From: Hyphomicrobiales bacterium
Lineage (GTDB): Bacteria > Pseudomonadota > Alphaproteobacteria > Rhizobiales > Aestuariivirgaceae
Assembly (NCBI GenBank): GCA_025359045.1
Contig: JANYHN010000070.1
Span: 104,698-168,697 of the forward strand
Length of the DNA stretch: 64,000 nucleotides
Direction of reading: 5' to 3'
The notes beneath the pieces were generated by a model, which ran no database searches, had not been told where the DNA came from, and saw nothing but the letters and a program-made list of their open reading frames with translations. Both the position numbers and the translations under genes were made by a program. Of the stretch, positions 27,509-37,073 are shown in pieces (the stretch's first letter is position 1; every line of letters begins with the position of its first letter).

Positions 27509-27540
27509 AAAGTCGAGCATTTTTAAAGTCGAGCATTTTT
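27509..27540. repeat. Perfect 16-bp tandem duplication
   Basis: The unit AAAGTCGAGCATTTTT occurs twice head to tail (27509-27524, 27525-27540) in the spacer about 50 nt before the tyrosine kinase start. It may be a duplicated regulator site or a replication slip. Confidence 0.75.
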
Positions 27541-27591
27541 ATTGTCTAAAATAGATGGTAAGTATATTTTTTTTCGAGGTTTGGGCGCTCT

Positions 27592-29865
27592 ATGAATAAA
27601 AACATTCTTCTGCGATCTGATCTAAATGATTTCCAACCGCGAATTGACGACCTGTCGCTCAAATCATTTTTAGAAGCTTGTACTGGGTTTATTCGCCGCC
27701 ACTATTTTCTCATTTTGATGACGACGACAGCTATTTTTTTGGCTGCTCTCGTTTATTGCATTGTGGCGCCGCCCAAATATACGGCTGAAGCCTTGCTTAT
27801 TCTGGAAGACCACACCCCAGATCAATTTGTCGATCAGCATAAACAACCTTTCGATTCTGGAAAGCAGGATGTTTATATTGATAGCCAAGTCGAGGTTCTA
27901 AAATCAGAAGAGCTTCTTCAAAATGTAGCGAAGAAACAAAAGCTCTATGATGAAGCTGAATTCAATCAAACGGGTTCACTTTTGAAAGGTTTGTTATCTA
28001 AACTTCCAGGTAGTTCCAATATCGATGAATCTGCGGTTAGCAAGGAAACCAAACGCGCCAAGACAATTGATTATTTGAAACAAAATTTTGCCATCGACCG
28101 TGTTGGACTTTCTTTGGTGATAAGACTTGCTTTCACCTCACGTGACCGACAAATGTCCTCTGACACTGCAAATAGTTTAGCTGAGGCTTATATCGATGAT
28201 CAGCTCAGCACGCGCACAGAAGTTTCAGAACATACTCTGACATGGATGCAAACCAAGCTTGATGATTTGTTGGCGCGGACAAATGCAGCAGAAAATAATC
28301 TTCAGGCTTATAAATCGGCGAAGGGTATTGTTGATACGTCCAAAGGTTTGATTGATGAACAAAAAATAACTGAACTGAACACCCAAATTTCGACAGCCAA
28401 ACAGAAGACTTTTGAAGCACAAGCAAAACAAAAACGTGTCGAAGAAATTCTACTTGATCCAACCCGTATTGGTTCAATGCCTAATGAAGTTCAAAATGAT
28501 GTTCTTTCTAAACTGCGAGAAGAAAATGCTGCATTAACAAAAGAATATGAAGATTTGCGGTTAAAGCTGGGTAGTGGCCATGCAGCCGTTTTAAAAGTTA
28601 AAAGTGAACGTGAGCATTTGGGGCAGACTATTCAGGCTGAACTTTCTCGCGTGAGCGAGTCGATTGCGGGCGAGTTACAAATTGCAAATGCCAGTCTGGC
28701 GTCACTCGAAGATCAAATGAAAGATTTGCAGACCAGCTGGACGGCAACCAATATCGATCTTGTGAAGATGCGCGAGCTCGAAACTGTGGCAAAGTCGTAT
28801 CATGCTCTTTATGAAAATCTTTATGAAAGGTTTTTGGGCGCAACGCAGCAACAAAGCTTCCCTAATACTGCTGTACGCGTTATCACTTTCGCTACACCAC
28901 CGGCCGACAGCAGTGAACCCAAAATTAAATTTATCTTACCGGCTGCAGCATTGTTAGGGGCATTGCTGGGTGTATTTATTGCCTTGTTGCGCGAAGGAAC
29001 AGATTCGGTTTTCAGAACGACGGCAGCGATTGAAAATGAGCTTGGACTGCGGTGTTTTGGGATATTGCCGCTTGTCAGAATGCCGGTATTTGGAGGACGC
29101 CGTGCTCCGCAAGCCAAAATCATCTCGAGGGTCGACGGAACACCCATAGGGATCGTGGGATTGCCGCATACTGTACCTTATGTTGCCAGAATGGTTCAAC
29201 TTCAGCCAACGTCACATTATGCAGAGACATTGCGCTCGGTTAGTGTTGAGTTGGGAATTGCACGAGATACGACAAGAGCTACCGTTTTGGGGATTACCTC
29301 ATCGCTCGCAGAAGAAGGCAAAAGCTCTTTAACAATGAATCTTGCGCTTATCAGTGTTCAAGCTGGGCGTCGTACGCTGGTCATTGATTGCGATCTCCGC
29401 AACCCCACTTTCTCGCGTTGGCTGGATCTTAAAACCGAGCAGGGCCTTTTCCATATTTTAACGGGGCAGGGCACACTTACAGACGTTCTTCATACAAGCC
29501 CCGCGCCTTCATTTGATGTGATACCCGCCGGTATCGCGATGGCTGTTGCAAATACAAATGATCTTTTATCTGCCAACGCATTACCGAAGCTTTTGGAGAG
29601 TTTGCGTGGGTCGTATGATCTGATTTTATTAGATTTGCCACCGGTTGTTCCGGTTCACGATGTGCAAGCCGTTGCTACTTTGGTCGATAAGTTTATCTAT
29701 CTCGTTGCCTGGGGGAAGACACCCGTCAAGCTGGTGAAGCAGGCTTTCGGAAATAATCCACAGATCCTCAGCCGCGTCCTCGGCGTGATTTTGTCAGGTG
29801 CCAAGCAAAAAGAAATCCAACGCTATGAGGGTATAGGGTCATATTCAAATTACTATGGGACTTAA
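27592..29865 (+). CDS. Polysaccharide co-polymerase and tyrosine autokinase (Wzc-type)
   Basis: A 757-residue inner-membrane protein controlling chain length and export. The N-terminal Wzz domain has a first membrane helix near residue 40 (YFLILMTTTAIFLAALVYCI), a long coiled coil in the periplasm (about 200-400), and a second helix near 450 (ILPAAALLGALLGVFIALL). The cytoplasmic BY-kinase domain has Walker A in SLAEEGKSSLTMN (about 570-580), Walker A' in LVIDCDLRNPTF and Walker B in LILLDLPPVV. The C-terminus is tyrosine-rich (YEGIGSYSNYYGT), the autophosphorylation tail. It should work with the Wza-type lipoprotein at 30641. Confidence 0.92.
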   Translation: MNKNILLRSDLNDFQPRIDDLSLKSFLEACTGFIRRHYFLILMTTTAIFLAALVYCIVAPPKYTAEALLILEDHTPDQFVDQHKQPFDSGKQDVYIDSQVEVLKSEELLQNVAKKQKLYDEAEFNQTGSLLKGLLSKLPGSSNIDESAVSKETKRAKTIDYLKQNFAIDRVGLSLVIRLAFTSRDRQMSSDTANSLAEAYIDDQLSTRTEVSEHTLTWMQTKLDDLLARTNAAENNLQAYKSAKGIVDTSKGLIDEQKITELNTQISTAKQKTFEAQAKQKRVEEILLDPTRIGSMPNEVQNDVLSKLREENAALTKEYEDLRLKLGSGHAAVLKVKSEREHLGQTIQAELSRVSESIAGELQIANASLASLEDQMKDLQTSWTATNIDLVKMRELETVAKSYHALYENLYERFLGATQQQSFPNTAVRVITFATPPADSSEPKIKFILPAAALLGALLGVFIALLREGTDSVFRTTAAIENELGLRCFGILPLVRMPVFGGRRAPQAKIISRVDGTPIGIVGLPHTVPYVARMVQLQPTSHYAETLRSVSVELGIARDTTRATVLGITSSLAEEGKSSLTMNLALISVQAGRRTLVIDCDLRNPTFSRWLDLKTEQGLFHILTGQGTLTDVLHTSPAPSFDVIPAGIAMAVANTNDLLSANALPKLLESLRGSYDLILLDLPPVVPVHDVQAVATLVDKFIYLVAWGKTPVKLVKQAFGNNPQILSRVLGVILSGAKQKEIQRYEGIGSYSNYYGT

Positions 29866-29898
29866 TAGAGCAAAGTGGCCTTGTAGAAGGCCTTTGAT

Positions 29899-30615
29899 TT
29901 GAACCTCATTTTCCGACTTATGTATGTTTGCGTAGCAATGGTGGCACTGGCTTGGGGGGTGTGGCGCTTTCAGCTTGCTCAAAGTGAAGCGCCGATTATC
30001 GGTGTGGCGAATGCCGTCATTTCGGGTTTTCAGTTCGACGAAAAAGAAATTGTTGCTGTCCTGCGCAGTTCAGATGGCAGCATCGATCCTACATCGTGTA
30101 TTCTTAAGCCGTTGCGCGCTCGGGTCATTTTGAATTTGCGACTGGCGGAAACTGCGTTGTCGAGTCTGGGCAGCGCTGCCATAGCTCAGGCTTTTGCAGG
30201 GCTGAAGGATAGCATAAACGATTTTCGGCGATGCAGTGTTGATGACGGGTTTGTTGATCTTGCTGAATATTGGTTCACCATTAATGATGGTGGAAGCATG
30301 CAGTCAGCTTTGCCACTGTTGCAAAATTCGTTTTTTCATGCGCCTGGGGAAGGCTGGATCATTGCGAAGCGTGTTTGGTTGGCATTTGGGGTTTTTGACG
30401 TGTTGCCCCCAGCTTTACAGCAGCGCACGATCAATGATGTCAGCCGCATGTTGAATGCTCGATTGGTCAATGAGACGGCTGAACTTTTGATCAAGCTTCC
30501 ACCCAAAATAAGAACTTTGGTCGCAAACAATCTAAAGGCCAACTCGCCGCAAAACATTCCCGAACTTCGCGGTCTTTTGCAACGCCGGGCAGAATTAGGG
30601 ATGGTTCTCGACTAA
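29899..30615 (+). CDS. Uncharacterised single-pass membrane protein of the polysaccharide locus
   Basis: No family recognised. The 238-residue product has one N-terminal hydrophobic segment (LMYVCVAMVALAWGVWRF) and a largely helical extracytoplasmic remainder. The start appears to be TTG at 29899, nine bases after AGAAGG; ATG 29920 is the alternative. It follows the tyrosine kinase by 33 nt on the same strand, so it is probably cotranscribed and may assist assembly or export. It converges with the export lipoprotein gene, with a small hairpin at its stop (30612-30629). Confidence 0.6.
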   Translation: MNLIFRLMYVCVAMVALAWGVWRFQLAQSEAPIIGVANAVISGFQFDEKEIVAVLRSSDGSIDPTSCILKPLRARVILNLRLAETALSSLGSAAIAQAFAGLKDSINDFRRCSVDDGFVDLAEYWFTINDGGSMQSALPLLQNSFFHAPGEGWIIAKRVWLAFGVFDVLPPALQQRTINDVSRMLNARLVNETAELLIKLPPKIRTLVANNLKANSPQNIPELRGLLQRRAELGMVLD

Positions 30616-30640
30616 CTCATGAGAGTTAGAATAACAAGCA

Positions 30641-31819
30641 TCAGAGTCCGTTTGCAGTAAGTCGACCATTGCGCACAACATTCGTTGCATTGAACACGAG
30701 CGACAGGAACTTGTTAAAGTTTACGCTTGCTGCGTTGTCGATGTAGAGAATATCGCCGGGCTGCATTGGCACGAGTCCCGCAACGAAAAAGCCCGAAGGG
30801 TCGCGCAAATTCAGCGAGTAAATAATAGGAATCGTGTCTGAATCTCCCCACTTGGAGATATCTATGCCAATGGACTTGGCCCGATCACGGGTTTCGAGAC
30901 GATACAGGAATACTGAGCTTGGTTCTGCGCGGTCATCAAGAAGACCGCGCGCTTTGCCGATGCCTTCAGCGAGCGTTATACGCTCCTTCAAGAAATCGAA
31001 CTGGCCACTTTCACCAGTTGCACCAAAAGCCAAAAATGTTCTTGCTTCACTCTTCACGTAAACCGTATCGCCTGGTTGCAAAAAGATGTTATTATCGTCG
31101 CTGTTAACGACATCAAGTAAATTCGCGGTTCCGCGTTTTTCGCCGCGCTGCACTGTAACTGTGGTTTCAAAACCTCTGGCTTTTGGGCCACCGGCGCGCG
31201 CTAATGAGTCTGCAATACGCTCGCCACCGCCTGATAACGCCAACCGTGCGGGGTTATTTACTTCGCCTAGAACGGAGATGAAAGCTGAGCGCTGTTCCTT
31301 CATCGTCACAACCGCTTGTGGTTCAATAGCTCTGTTTGCCAGCTTACTTTGGATGCTGCGCTGGATGTCTGCTGCTGAACGCCCGGCGGCCTTAATAGCG
31401 CCCGCATAAGGAACAGTTATATTTCCGTTTTTGTCGATCGTTTGATCGGGAATTTGTACGAAATTGCCAGACCTATTTCCGCTCTCTGCAGGCAAAAATA
31501 GGCCACCGCCTGCGGATTCGAAAATCGTTACACCAACAAGATCACCAACGCCGAATTGAATACTGGCCGCCGGGCGGTGCATGCCAAATGTTTGGCCGAG
31601 AGAATTTGTGCCTTTGTAGTGGAGTTTCGCAGCGACATCGCCATCAAGTTTTACGAGTTCATATGGGACAGAAGTAGGCTTGTTCGTGCCTTCCACAATG
31701 CTGCTTGTCGATGGGCCAGATTGGGGCAAACCACTGCCAGAGCAAGCAGTCAACAAAGACGAACCTAGACCAAGTGCCAAGCACATGGTTACAAATGAAT
31801 TGTTCCGTTCCCGCACCAA
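30641..31819 (-). CDS. Polysaccharide export outer-membrane lipoprotein (Wza-type)
   Basis: A 392-residue export protein. The N-terminal lipoprotein signal has lipobox LLTAC followed by SGSG. A poly-export domain follows (about 90-190, DLVGVTIFESAGG and ITVPYAGAIKAAGRS), then SLBB-type domains (VLGEVNNPARLAL, LQPGDTVYVKSEAR, MQPGDILYIDNAA). It should form the outer-membrane channel for the polymer handled by the Wzc-type kinase. It is transcribed divergently from the small secreted protein at 32132. Confidence 0.9.
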   Translation of the reverse strand: MVRERNNSFVTMCLALGLGSSLLTACSGSGLPQSGPSTSSIVEGTNKPTSVPYELVKLDGDVAAKLHYKGTNSLGQTFGMHRPAASIQFGVGDLVGVTIFESAGGGLFLPAESGNRSGNFVQIPDQTIDKNGNITVPYAGAIKAAGRSAADIQRSIQSKLANRAIEPQAVVTMKEQRSAFISVLGEVNNPARLALSGGGERIADSLARAGGPKARGFETTVTVQRGEKRGTANLLDVVNSDDNNIFLQPGDTVYVKSEARTFLAFGATGESGQFDFLKERITLAEGIGKARGLLDDRAEPSSVFLYRLETRDRAKSIGIDISKWGDSDTIPIIYSLNLRDPSGFFVAGLVPMQPGDILYIDNAASVNFNKFLSLVFNATNVVRNGRLTANGL

Positions 31820-32131
31820 CTTTCTCCTCGCCCCAACACGTACAGTATTAACTGTTTATTAATAAGTCCCATTAACCGTTTATGCCGTTCGTGGTTCGTT
31901 AGCAAGGGAACAAACCGATTTTTTGGGGATTATGCTTTACGATTTCCTAAGGTTGAATCACAAGGAAATTTGCAGATACATGGAGAAAATCACGGTCATA
32001 TCAACAAGGCCTTAACCTCATTAGTTGTATTGAGAGGTCGGAGATGATTCTTTTCGTCAAAATTTGGCTATAGGAGTTTTTCTGAGAATGTGTTACAAAT
32101 TTTTCAATAATTTTATTTACGTGGGACGGCC
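31820..32131. other. 312-nt divergent intergenic region
   Basis: AT-rich spacer between the export lipoprotein and the exported protein at 32132; it must hold both promoters. Near the lipoprotein end a 12-bp near-repeat (TTAACTGTTTAT at 31848-31859, TTAACCGTTTAT at 31872-31883) recurs with a 24-nt period, possibly two same-face regulator sites. Nothing else stands out. Confidence 0.35.
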
Positions 32132-32815
32132 ATGTTAAAATTTGTGAGTATTTTGGGCTTAAGTGCTGTTTTAACGACAGCATTAACAACAAACTTGATG
32201 GCAGAAAGTGCCCCGGGTGTCGCAGTCGCGTCAGCTGGCCCGGCAATAAAGGCATGTGTTCAACAGGCCAGTATTGAAACGGTACCGGATGAACTCAAGT
32301 CAGACCCTGCCAAGTTTTTTGCGGGATTTGCAGATGGTGGTGGAAGCTTGGTTCGCAATGTGCGCTCACTCTTGGTAGGTGATGCTTCTCAGGCAACAAA
32401 TATAGCAAAAGCTCTTTCGGGCTTGAATGATAAGCAGGCTTTCTCAGTCGGTGTTGGTATGGGTCAAGCTGCGGCGTCTTGCAACAAAGACAATGCTCCC
32501 GCTGCAATAGCTATCCAGCAAGCGGTTGCCGAAAGTGGTAATGCTGCTGCATTAGCGGGCTTTTCACAGGCGTTTGGTAATCTTCTGATTGCATCAACGG
32601 GTGGTGGCCGCAGCGGAGGATTAGCCAGCGGATCAGCAAGCGCAATCGGAAGTGGTTTTGACGGTAGTGGTGGCGGCACGAACAATTCAGAATTGGGTAA
32701 CGATACTGTTTCGTCCGCCAATAAATCTGGAAATTTTTTGACCGGAAGTATTTTGGGCTCAACTCAACAGCGCACTGCCAACTTAATTCGTCCCGTCAGC
32801 CCAGGCGCTCCATAA
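32132..32815 (+). CDS. Exported glycine/serine-rich protein of unknown function
   Basis: A 227-residue protein with a Sec signal peptide (hydrophobic VSILGLSAVLTTALTTNLMA, cleavage after about residue 24). It has a helical alanine-rich middle and a low-complexity Gly/Ser tail (TGGGRSGGLASGSASAIGSG). GGGACGG gives a ribosome binding site. Only two cysteines are obvious, in KACVQ and AASCNKD. Family not recognised. It lies between the export lipoprotein and WecG-like genes, so a role in the exopolysaccharide apparatus is likely but unproven. Confidence 0.65.
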   Translation: MLKFVSILGLSAVLTTALTTNLMAESAPGVAVASAGPAIKACVQQASIETVPDELKSDPAKFFAGFADGGGSLVRNVRSLLVGDASQATNIAKALSGLNDKQAFSVGVGMGQAAASCNKDNAPAAIAIQQAVAESGNAAALAGFSQAFGNLLIASTGGGRSGGLASGSASAIGSGFDGSGGGTNNSELGNDTVSSANKSGNFLTGSILGSTQQRTANLIRPVSPGAP

Positions 32816-32909
32816 TTTAACTTACAATGATATTTCTGTAGCAGCGCTGGCTAATGCACAGTATTCTTGTGTGCATGGTATTGACCTTAATCATCAAAGG
32901 AATTGTTTA

Positions 32910-33689
32910 GTGAGTCACGTCTCAGGCGAGATGGCGCAAAAATTTGGCCATCGCCGCGTCGCGTTTTTGGGCGCTCCTCTTGATCTACTCAGCATGAATG
33001 AAACTTTAGCATTGGTGGAAAGTGCCATTGTCACGCGCAAGCGTTTGCAGCACGTGGTTGTGAATGTGGCCAAGATTGTCAACATGCAGAGCGATGATCG
33101 TTTACGGCAAGATGTTCTCGACAGCGACTTGATCAATGTTGATGGCGCCGGAGTTGCTTGGGGTTGCAGGTTGCTGGGGTTGGGCAAAGTTGAGCGCGTG
33201 GCAGGTATTGATTTGATGGAACACGTTGTCGAGCTGTGTGCAAAAAAAGGATATCGGCCTTATATTTTGGGTGCCAAGCCAGACATTTTAGAAAAGGCCG
33301 CCGAAAATTTGATCGCGCGATATCCAGGACTCAAATTTGCGGGCCTTCGCAACGGATATTTTAAACCAGATGAAGAAGCAAACATAGTTGCAGATATCGC
33401 AAACACTGGAGCGGACTGCCTGTTTATTGCAATGCCGAGCCCTCATAAAGAACGATTTATGAAAGAACATAAGGATAAGCTTGGTGTGCCTTTTCTAATG
33501 GGCGTCGGCGGTTCGGTGGATGTGTTTGCTGGTTATGTTAAACGTGCGCCACACTGGGTGCAGAAGATTGGGATGGAATGGTTCTACCGCATGGCGCAAG
33601 AACCCCGACGTTTGTTCTATCGTTATTTCTCCACAAACTTACGCTATTCGGGGTTGCTGGCTTCGGCGCTATTGAAAAAATCCAGATAG
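32910..33689 (+). CDS. WecG/TagA/CpsF-family glycosyltransferase
   Basis: Glycosyltransferase family 26, about 259 residues. It typically transfers ManNAc or ManNAcA from UDP to an undecaprenyl-diphosphate-linked sugar. Recognisable segments are VNVAKIVNMQSD, LINVDGAGVAWGCRLLG, VAGIDLMEHV, FIAMPSPHKERF and GVGGSVDVFAGYVKRAP. The frame opens at 32871, but GTG 32910 has AAAGGA nine bases upstream and is the likelier start. With wecB and wecC elsewhere in this locus it completes a ManNAcA branch. It is the only sugar transferase in the window besides the priming enzyme. Confidence 0.87.
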   Translation: MSHVSGEMAQKFGHRRVAFLGAPLDLLSMNETLALVESAIVTRKRLQHVVVNVAKIVNMQSDDRLRQDVLDSDLINVDGAGVAWGCRLLGLGKVERVAGIDLMEHVVELCAKKGYRPYILGAKPDILEKAAENLIARYPGLKFAGLRNGYFKPDEEANIVADIANTGADCLFIAMPSPHKERFMKEHKDKLGVPFLMGVGGSVDVFAGYVKRAPHWVQKIGMEWFYRMAQEPRRLFYRYFSTNLRYSGLLASALLKKSR

Positions 33690-33734
33690 CCCGCCTTGCT
33701 GGAACACGGATATTGTTTCTGGCTGTGAGGTTTA

Positions 33735-36011
33735 ATGATGAATGTGATGAACCGCCGCGACTTTACGAAGATTATCGCGGCTTGGTGTGCGGCGCTTAGT
33801 CAAACGAACTTCGCGTCGGCGGCTTTGCCCTCGCATCCTAGGCTGTATTTTACGACTGATAACGTTGAGAGGTTGCGGGAGCGCTTTAAAAATCCACTTA
33901 TGACGATGGAAGCGCAAACCATAACCAATGCACCAAGGCCTATGACTCTTGCATTTTTTAGCATCATTGAACCTGGTTCCATTGACAAAGTTTCGGGCTT
34001 GCCGAAAGCTCGCGCTGCTATAGTTCAAAGCTTGGCTGAGCTTAGTAAAGTCAATCCAAAGCAAAATTTTCAATTTGAGTGGTTGCAGGAATTACATCAA
34101 GGCGCTTGTGTTTATGATTGGTGTTACGCCGACCTTACCGAAGATGAGAAAAAAGCGTATTTTGAACACTTTGTTCGTCTGGCAAATGGCAAAGATGGAT
34201 CTGGTTTTCCCGTGCGCGAGCCTGTTGCTTCATTGGTTGGGCATGAAGCGCAGGGATCAATACTCGGTAATCATCTGGCGGTTGGTATAGCGCTGGCTAA
34301 CGAGCACCCAGAAATTTTAAGTGACGTGCTTCGTTTGCTCAAAAACAATTATATGGCAGTTGCCGATTTTTTATTCCCAGGCATTGCTGACTTAAATGGC
34401 GTCTACTATGCGCGGCATGTGCATTTTGGATTAGCGCAGTTGATGTTGCGCGCAATCAATAGCGATTTGGTTTTCAATAAAGCTTTGGCGAAAATGCCCT
34501 ATGAATGGATTCACGCGTTGCGCCCTGATGGGAGAATGCTGCGCAGTGGTGATAATTTGGATGATGAAAGCCGCGCCCGGAAATTACGGTTTAGTTTTGC
34601 AATTATTGGTGGGCTTTATGGTGATCCAAATTTACTTTCCATGGCCGAAGATGGATTAAAGGAAGCGCCTGCAGATCAACCCTATAAAGCACCTTTTCAT
34701 GAGTTTGATCGCTTATCAGCCGAAGAATTGGTGATTAAATTTATTGCGGTTCAGCCTGAATTAAAACAACGCGCACGAGAGGCGAAATTTCCATTTGGGT
34801 TAAGCCGTATTTTGCATGCACCGGAGCCTGCAAATCGGATGTTGTTTCGCACCAGTTGGCAGTTAGGACCAAGTGAAAGCCGTGATGCTTTGGTTGATAT
34901 GCGGATAGGTGAATATTTTATTGGCAATCATCAGCGCAAAGATTTTGGGACGTTTCAAATCTATTATCGAGGGCCGCTCGCTATTCCAAGCGGCGTTTAT
35001 CAAGGCAGTCCCAATTCATGGTATGCAAAACCGCATTGGTTGGAATACTACCAACAGACCGTATCAAGTAATGGTCTGCTGATCATAGATCCAGACGAAA
35101 AGCCATTTCTTGCTGGCATTCGCGCTAACGATGGTGGTCAGCGATGGCCGAACAAAGGGCAGAACCATCCGCCAAATTTGGAAGTTTTGCTGAAGCCGGA
35201 AAACGGCTACCAAATGGCACAGGTGATGGCCACTGCGGCGGCGGATGATGAGTCTTTTGCATATATTTCGGGCGATATTACTGCAGCCTATGATTCCAAA
35301 AAGGTAAAGATTGTGCATCGGGCTATGCTTTCAGTTCAGACTCATGATGAAAAATATCCACTTGTTTTTGTCGTACGTGACCGAATTATTCCGACATCGG
35401 AAAATTTTGAACGGGTATTTTTATTGCACAGTGTTGACCCGCCCGTGATTGGAGCGGACGGCACTGCTACTATTGTCAACAAGCGCAAGACGCTCACTCC
35501 CAATCGTGGAATCTTCAGCGGCCAATATGATGGTAAGCTTTTATTAAAAAATATTTCTCCTGCCAAATCTGATATGCGTCTCGTGCAAGGGCACCGCGTG
35601 GGCGCACAGCAATTTGATGCGCAGAAACCTTCGGCTAATGGTGAAGAAGGTTGGGGACGCCTTGAGATATCAGAAAAAAATACCAAAATAACCGAATTTC
35701 TGAATGTAATGGTGACGATGGATTCGGAGACTGCGCCACCGGAAATATTGCCGGTTACTGGCAAGGGAATAATGGGTTGCCAGCTCTTAAATTTGGCGGT
35801 TGTCTGTATCGATCCTACAGCCATTAGAGCGACACATCTTAGCTTTGAATTGAATTATAAAGCGGAGCGTCTTCTCATTTGTGCGATTTCTCCATTCGAA
35901 TGTAAAATTATGCAACCTAACGGCAACGAACAGAAAATAAGCGCCAGTAAAAAACAGGCCGTTGTAGAAATTTTGAATGTTGGTGCTGGATTGTTTTCGA
36001 TAGAATTTTAG
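33735..36011 (+). CDS. Heparinase II-like polysaccharide lyase, Tat-exported
   Basis: A 758-residue enzyme resembling heparinase II (PL21-like) proteins. A twin-arginine signal (NRRDFTKIIAAW) is followed by the characteristic N-terminal segment HPRLYFTTDNVERLRERF. The central region carries GNHQRKDFGTFQIYYRGPLA and then SGVYQG, matching the catalytic/structural histidine region of the family, followed by a beta-sandwich domain. Periplasmic action is predicted. Unlike the lyase at 12225 it is exported, so it could cut the polymer during secretion or recycle it. Three possible Met starts lie within 15 bases. Confidence 0.78.
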   Translation: MMNVMNRRDFTKIIAAWCAALSQTNFASAALPSHPRLYFTTDNVERLRERFKNPLMTMEAQTITNAPRPMTLAFFSIIEPGSIDKVSGLPKARAAIVQSLAELSKVNPKQNFQFEWLQELHQGACVYDWCYADLTEDEKKAYFEHFVRLANGKDGSGFPVREPVASLVGHEAQGSILGNHLAVGIALANEHPEILSDVLRLLKNNYMAVADFLFPGIADLNGVYYARHVHFGLAQLMLRAINSDLVFNKALAKMPYEWIHALRPDGRMLRSGDNLDDESRARKLRFSFAIIGGLYGDPNLLSMAEDGLKEAPADQPYKAPFHEFDRLSAEELVIKFIAVQPELKQRAREAKFPFGLSRILHAPEPANRMLFRTSWQLGPSESRDALVDMRIGEYFIGNHQRKDFGTFQIYYRGPLAIPSGVYQGSPNSWYAKPHWLEYYQQTVSSNGLLIIDPDEKPFLAGIRANDGGQRWPNKGQNHPPNLEVLLKPENGYQMAQVMATAAADDESFAYISGDITAAYDSKKVKIVHRAMLSVQTHDEKYPLVFVVRDRIIPTSENFERVFLLHSVDPPVIGADGTATIVNKRKTLTPNRGIFSGQYDGKLLLKNISPAKSDMRLVQGHRVGAQQFDAQKPSANGEEGWGRLEISEKNTKITEFLNVMVTMDSETAPPEILPVTGKGIMGCQLLNLAVVCIDPTAIRATHLSFELNYKAERLLICAISPFECKIMQPNGNEQKISASKKQAVVEILNVGAGLFSIEF

Positions 36012-36083
36012 GCGATGTCTTGGCAATTGGCTTATATCCTGTTCCAAGGTAACAATGAATATCATTAGAATGGAATAAGCGTC

Positions 36084-37064
36084 ATGAATATTCAAAGCAA
36101 TCTTCGTTCGAACTCACCGCCACGAAATGCTGGTGTTCCGCTTGAAATATCTTGGTTTGAGAATATTCAAGTCAATACTTCTGCAGCTGAGCGCCGCGCC
36201 GCAACGCTGACCACGCGCCGCAGTGTGAAAAAAGAATATCAGGCTGCATGGCTGGTAAAGGCGTTGCAATGTATTGATCTGACCACTTTGGCGGGGGATG
36301 ACACGGCAGGGCGCGTGCACCGGCTTTGTGAAAAGGCCAAGCGGCCACTGCGAGAAGATTTGATTGAGAAACTAGGCTTGGCTGATGCTCCACCAAAGGT
36401 CGGAGCGATTTGTGTATATCCGACGATGGTTCCGCACGCTGTAAAGGCTTTGCGCGGCTCGGGCATTCCTGTGGCATCGGTGGCCACGGGTTTTCCGGCG
36501 GGCTTGACGCCGCTTTCCATTCGTCTCGCTGAAATCAGATACGCGGTTGAAGAGGGTGCAGAGGAAATTGATATCGTCATCAATCGTGAGCAAGTGTTGA
36601 TGCAAGATTGGTCGGCATTATACGACGAGATTGCAGCGATGCGTGCGGCTTGCGGGGACGCGCATTTGAAAGCGATTTTGGCGACGGGAGATTTGAAGAC
36701 GCTGCGCAATGTTTACAAAGCATCGATGGTGGCGATGCAGGCGGGGGCTGATTTCATTAAAACATCGACTGGCAAGGAAGATGTGAACGCGACTCTGCCT
36801 GTGAGTTTGACCATGGTTCGTGCTCTTCGTGTTTATGGCGAATTGACTGGATTTCAGATTGGTTTCAAGCCGGCGGGTGGTTTGAAGACAGCCAAGGATG
36901 CCATGGCTTGGCAGATTTTGATGAAGGAAGAATTGGGCCGACGTTGGCTAGAACCTGATCTGTTTCGTATCGGTGCCAGTTCGCTACTTTCTGATATCGA
37001 GCGGCAGCTCGAACATTATCTCACCGGGCGATATGCAGCCCTTTCACATCACGCATTGGCTTAA
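36084..37064 (+). CDS. deoC: Deoxyribose-phosphate aldolase
   Basis: Splits 2-deoxyribose-5-phosphate into glyceraldehyde-3-phosphate and acetaldehyde. The 326-residue protein belongs to the longer class with an N-terminal extension. The Schiff-base lysine is in DFIKTSTGKE (about residue 226) and the proton-relay lysine in GFKPAGGLK (about 262). It is first in a tight operon: the aldehyde dehydrogenase begins 9 nt later and removes the acetaldehyde. Confidence 0.94.
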   Translation: MNIQSNLRSNSPPRNAGVPLEISWFENIQVNTSAAERRAATLTTRRSVKKEYQAAWLVKALQCIDLTTLAGDDTAGRVHRLCEKAKRPLREDLIEKLGLADAPPKVGAICVYPTMVPHAVKALRGSGIPVASVATGFPAGLTPLSIRLAEIRYAVEEGAEEIDIVINREQVLMQDWSALYDEIAAMRAACGDAHLKAILATGDLKTLRNVYKASMVAMQAGADFIKTSTGKEDVNATLPVSLTMVRALRVYGELTGFQIGFKPAGGLKTAKDAMAWQILMKEELGRRWLEPDLFRIGASSLLSDIERQLEHYLTGRYAALSHHALA

Positions 37065-37073
37065 AGGGCTATC

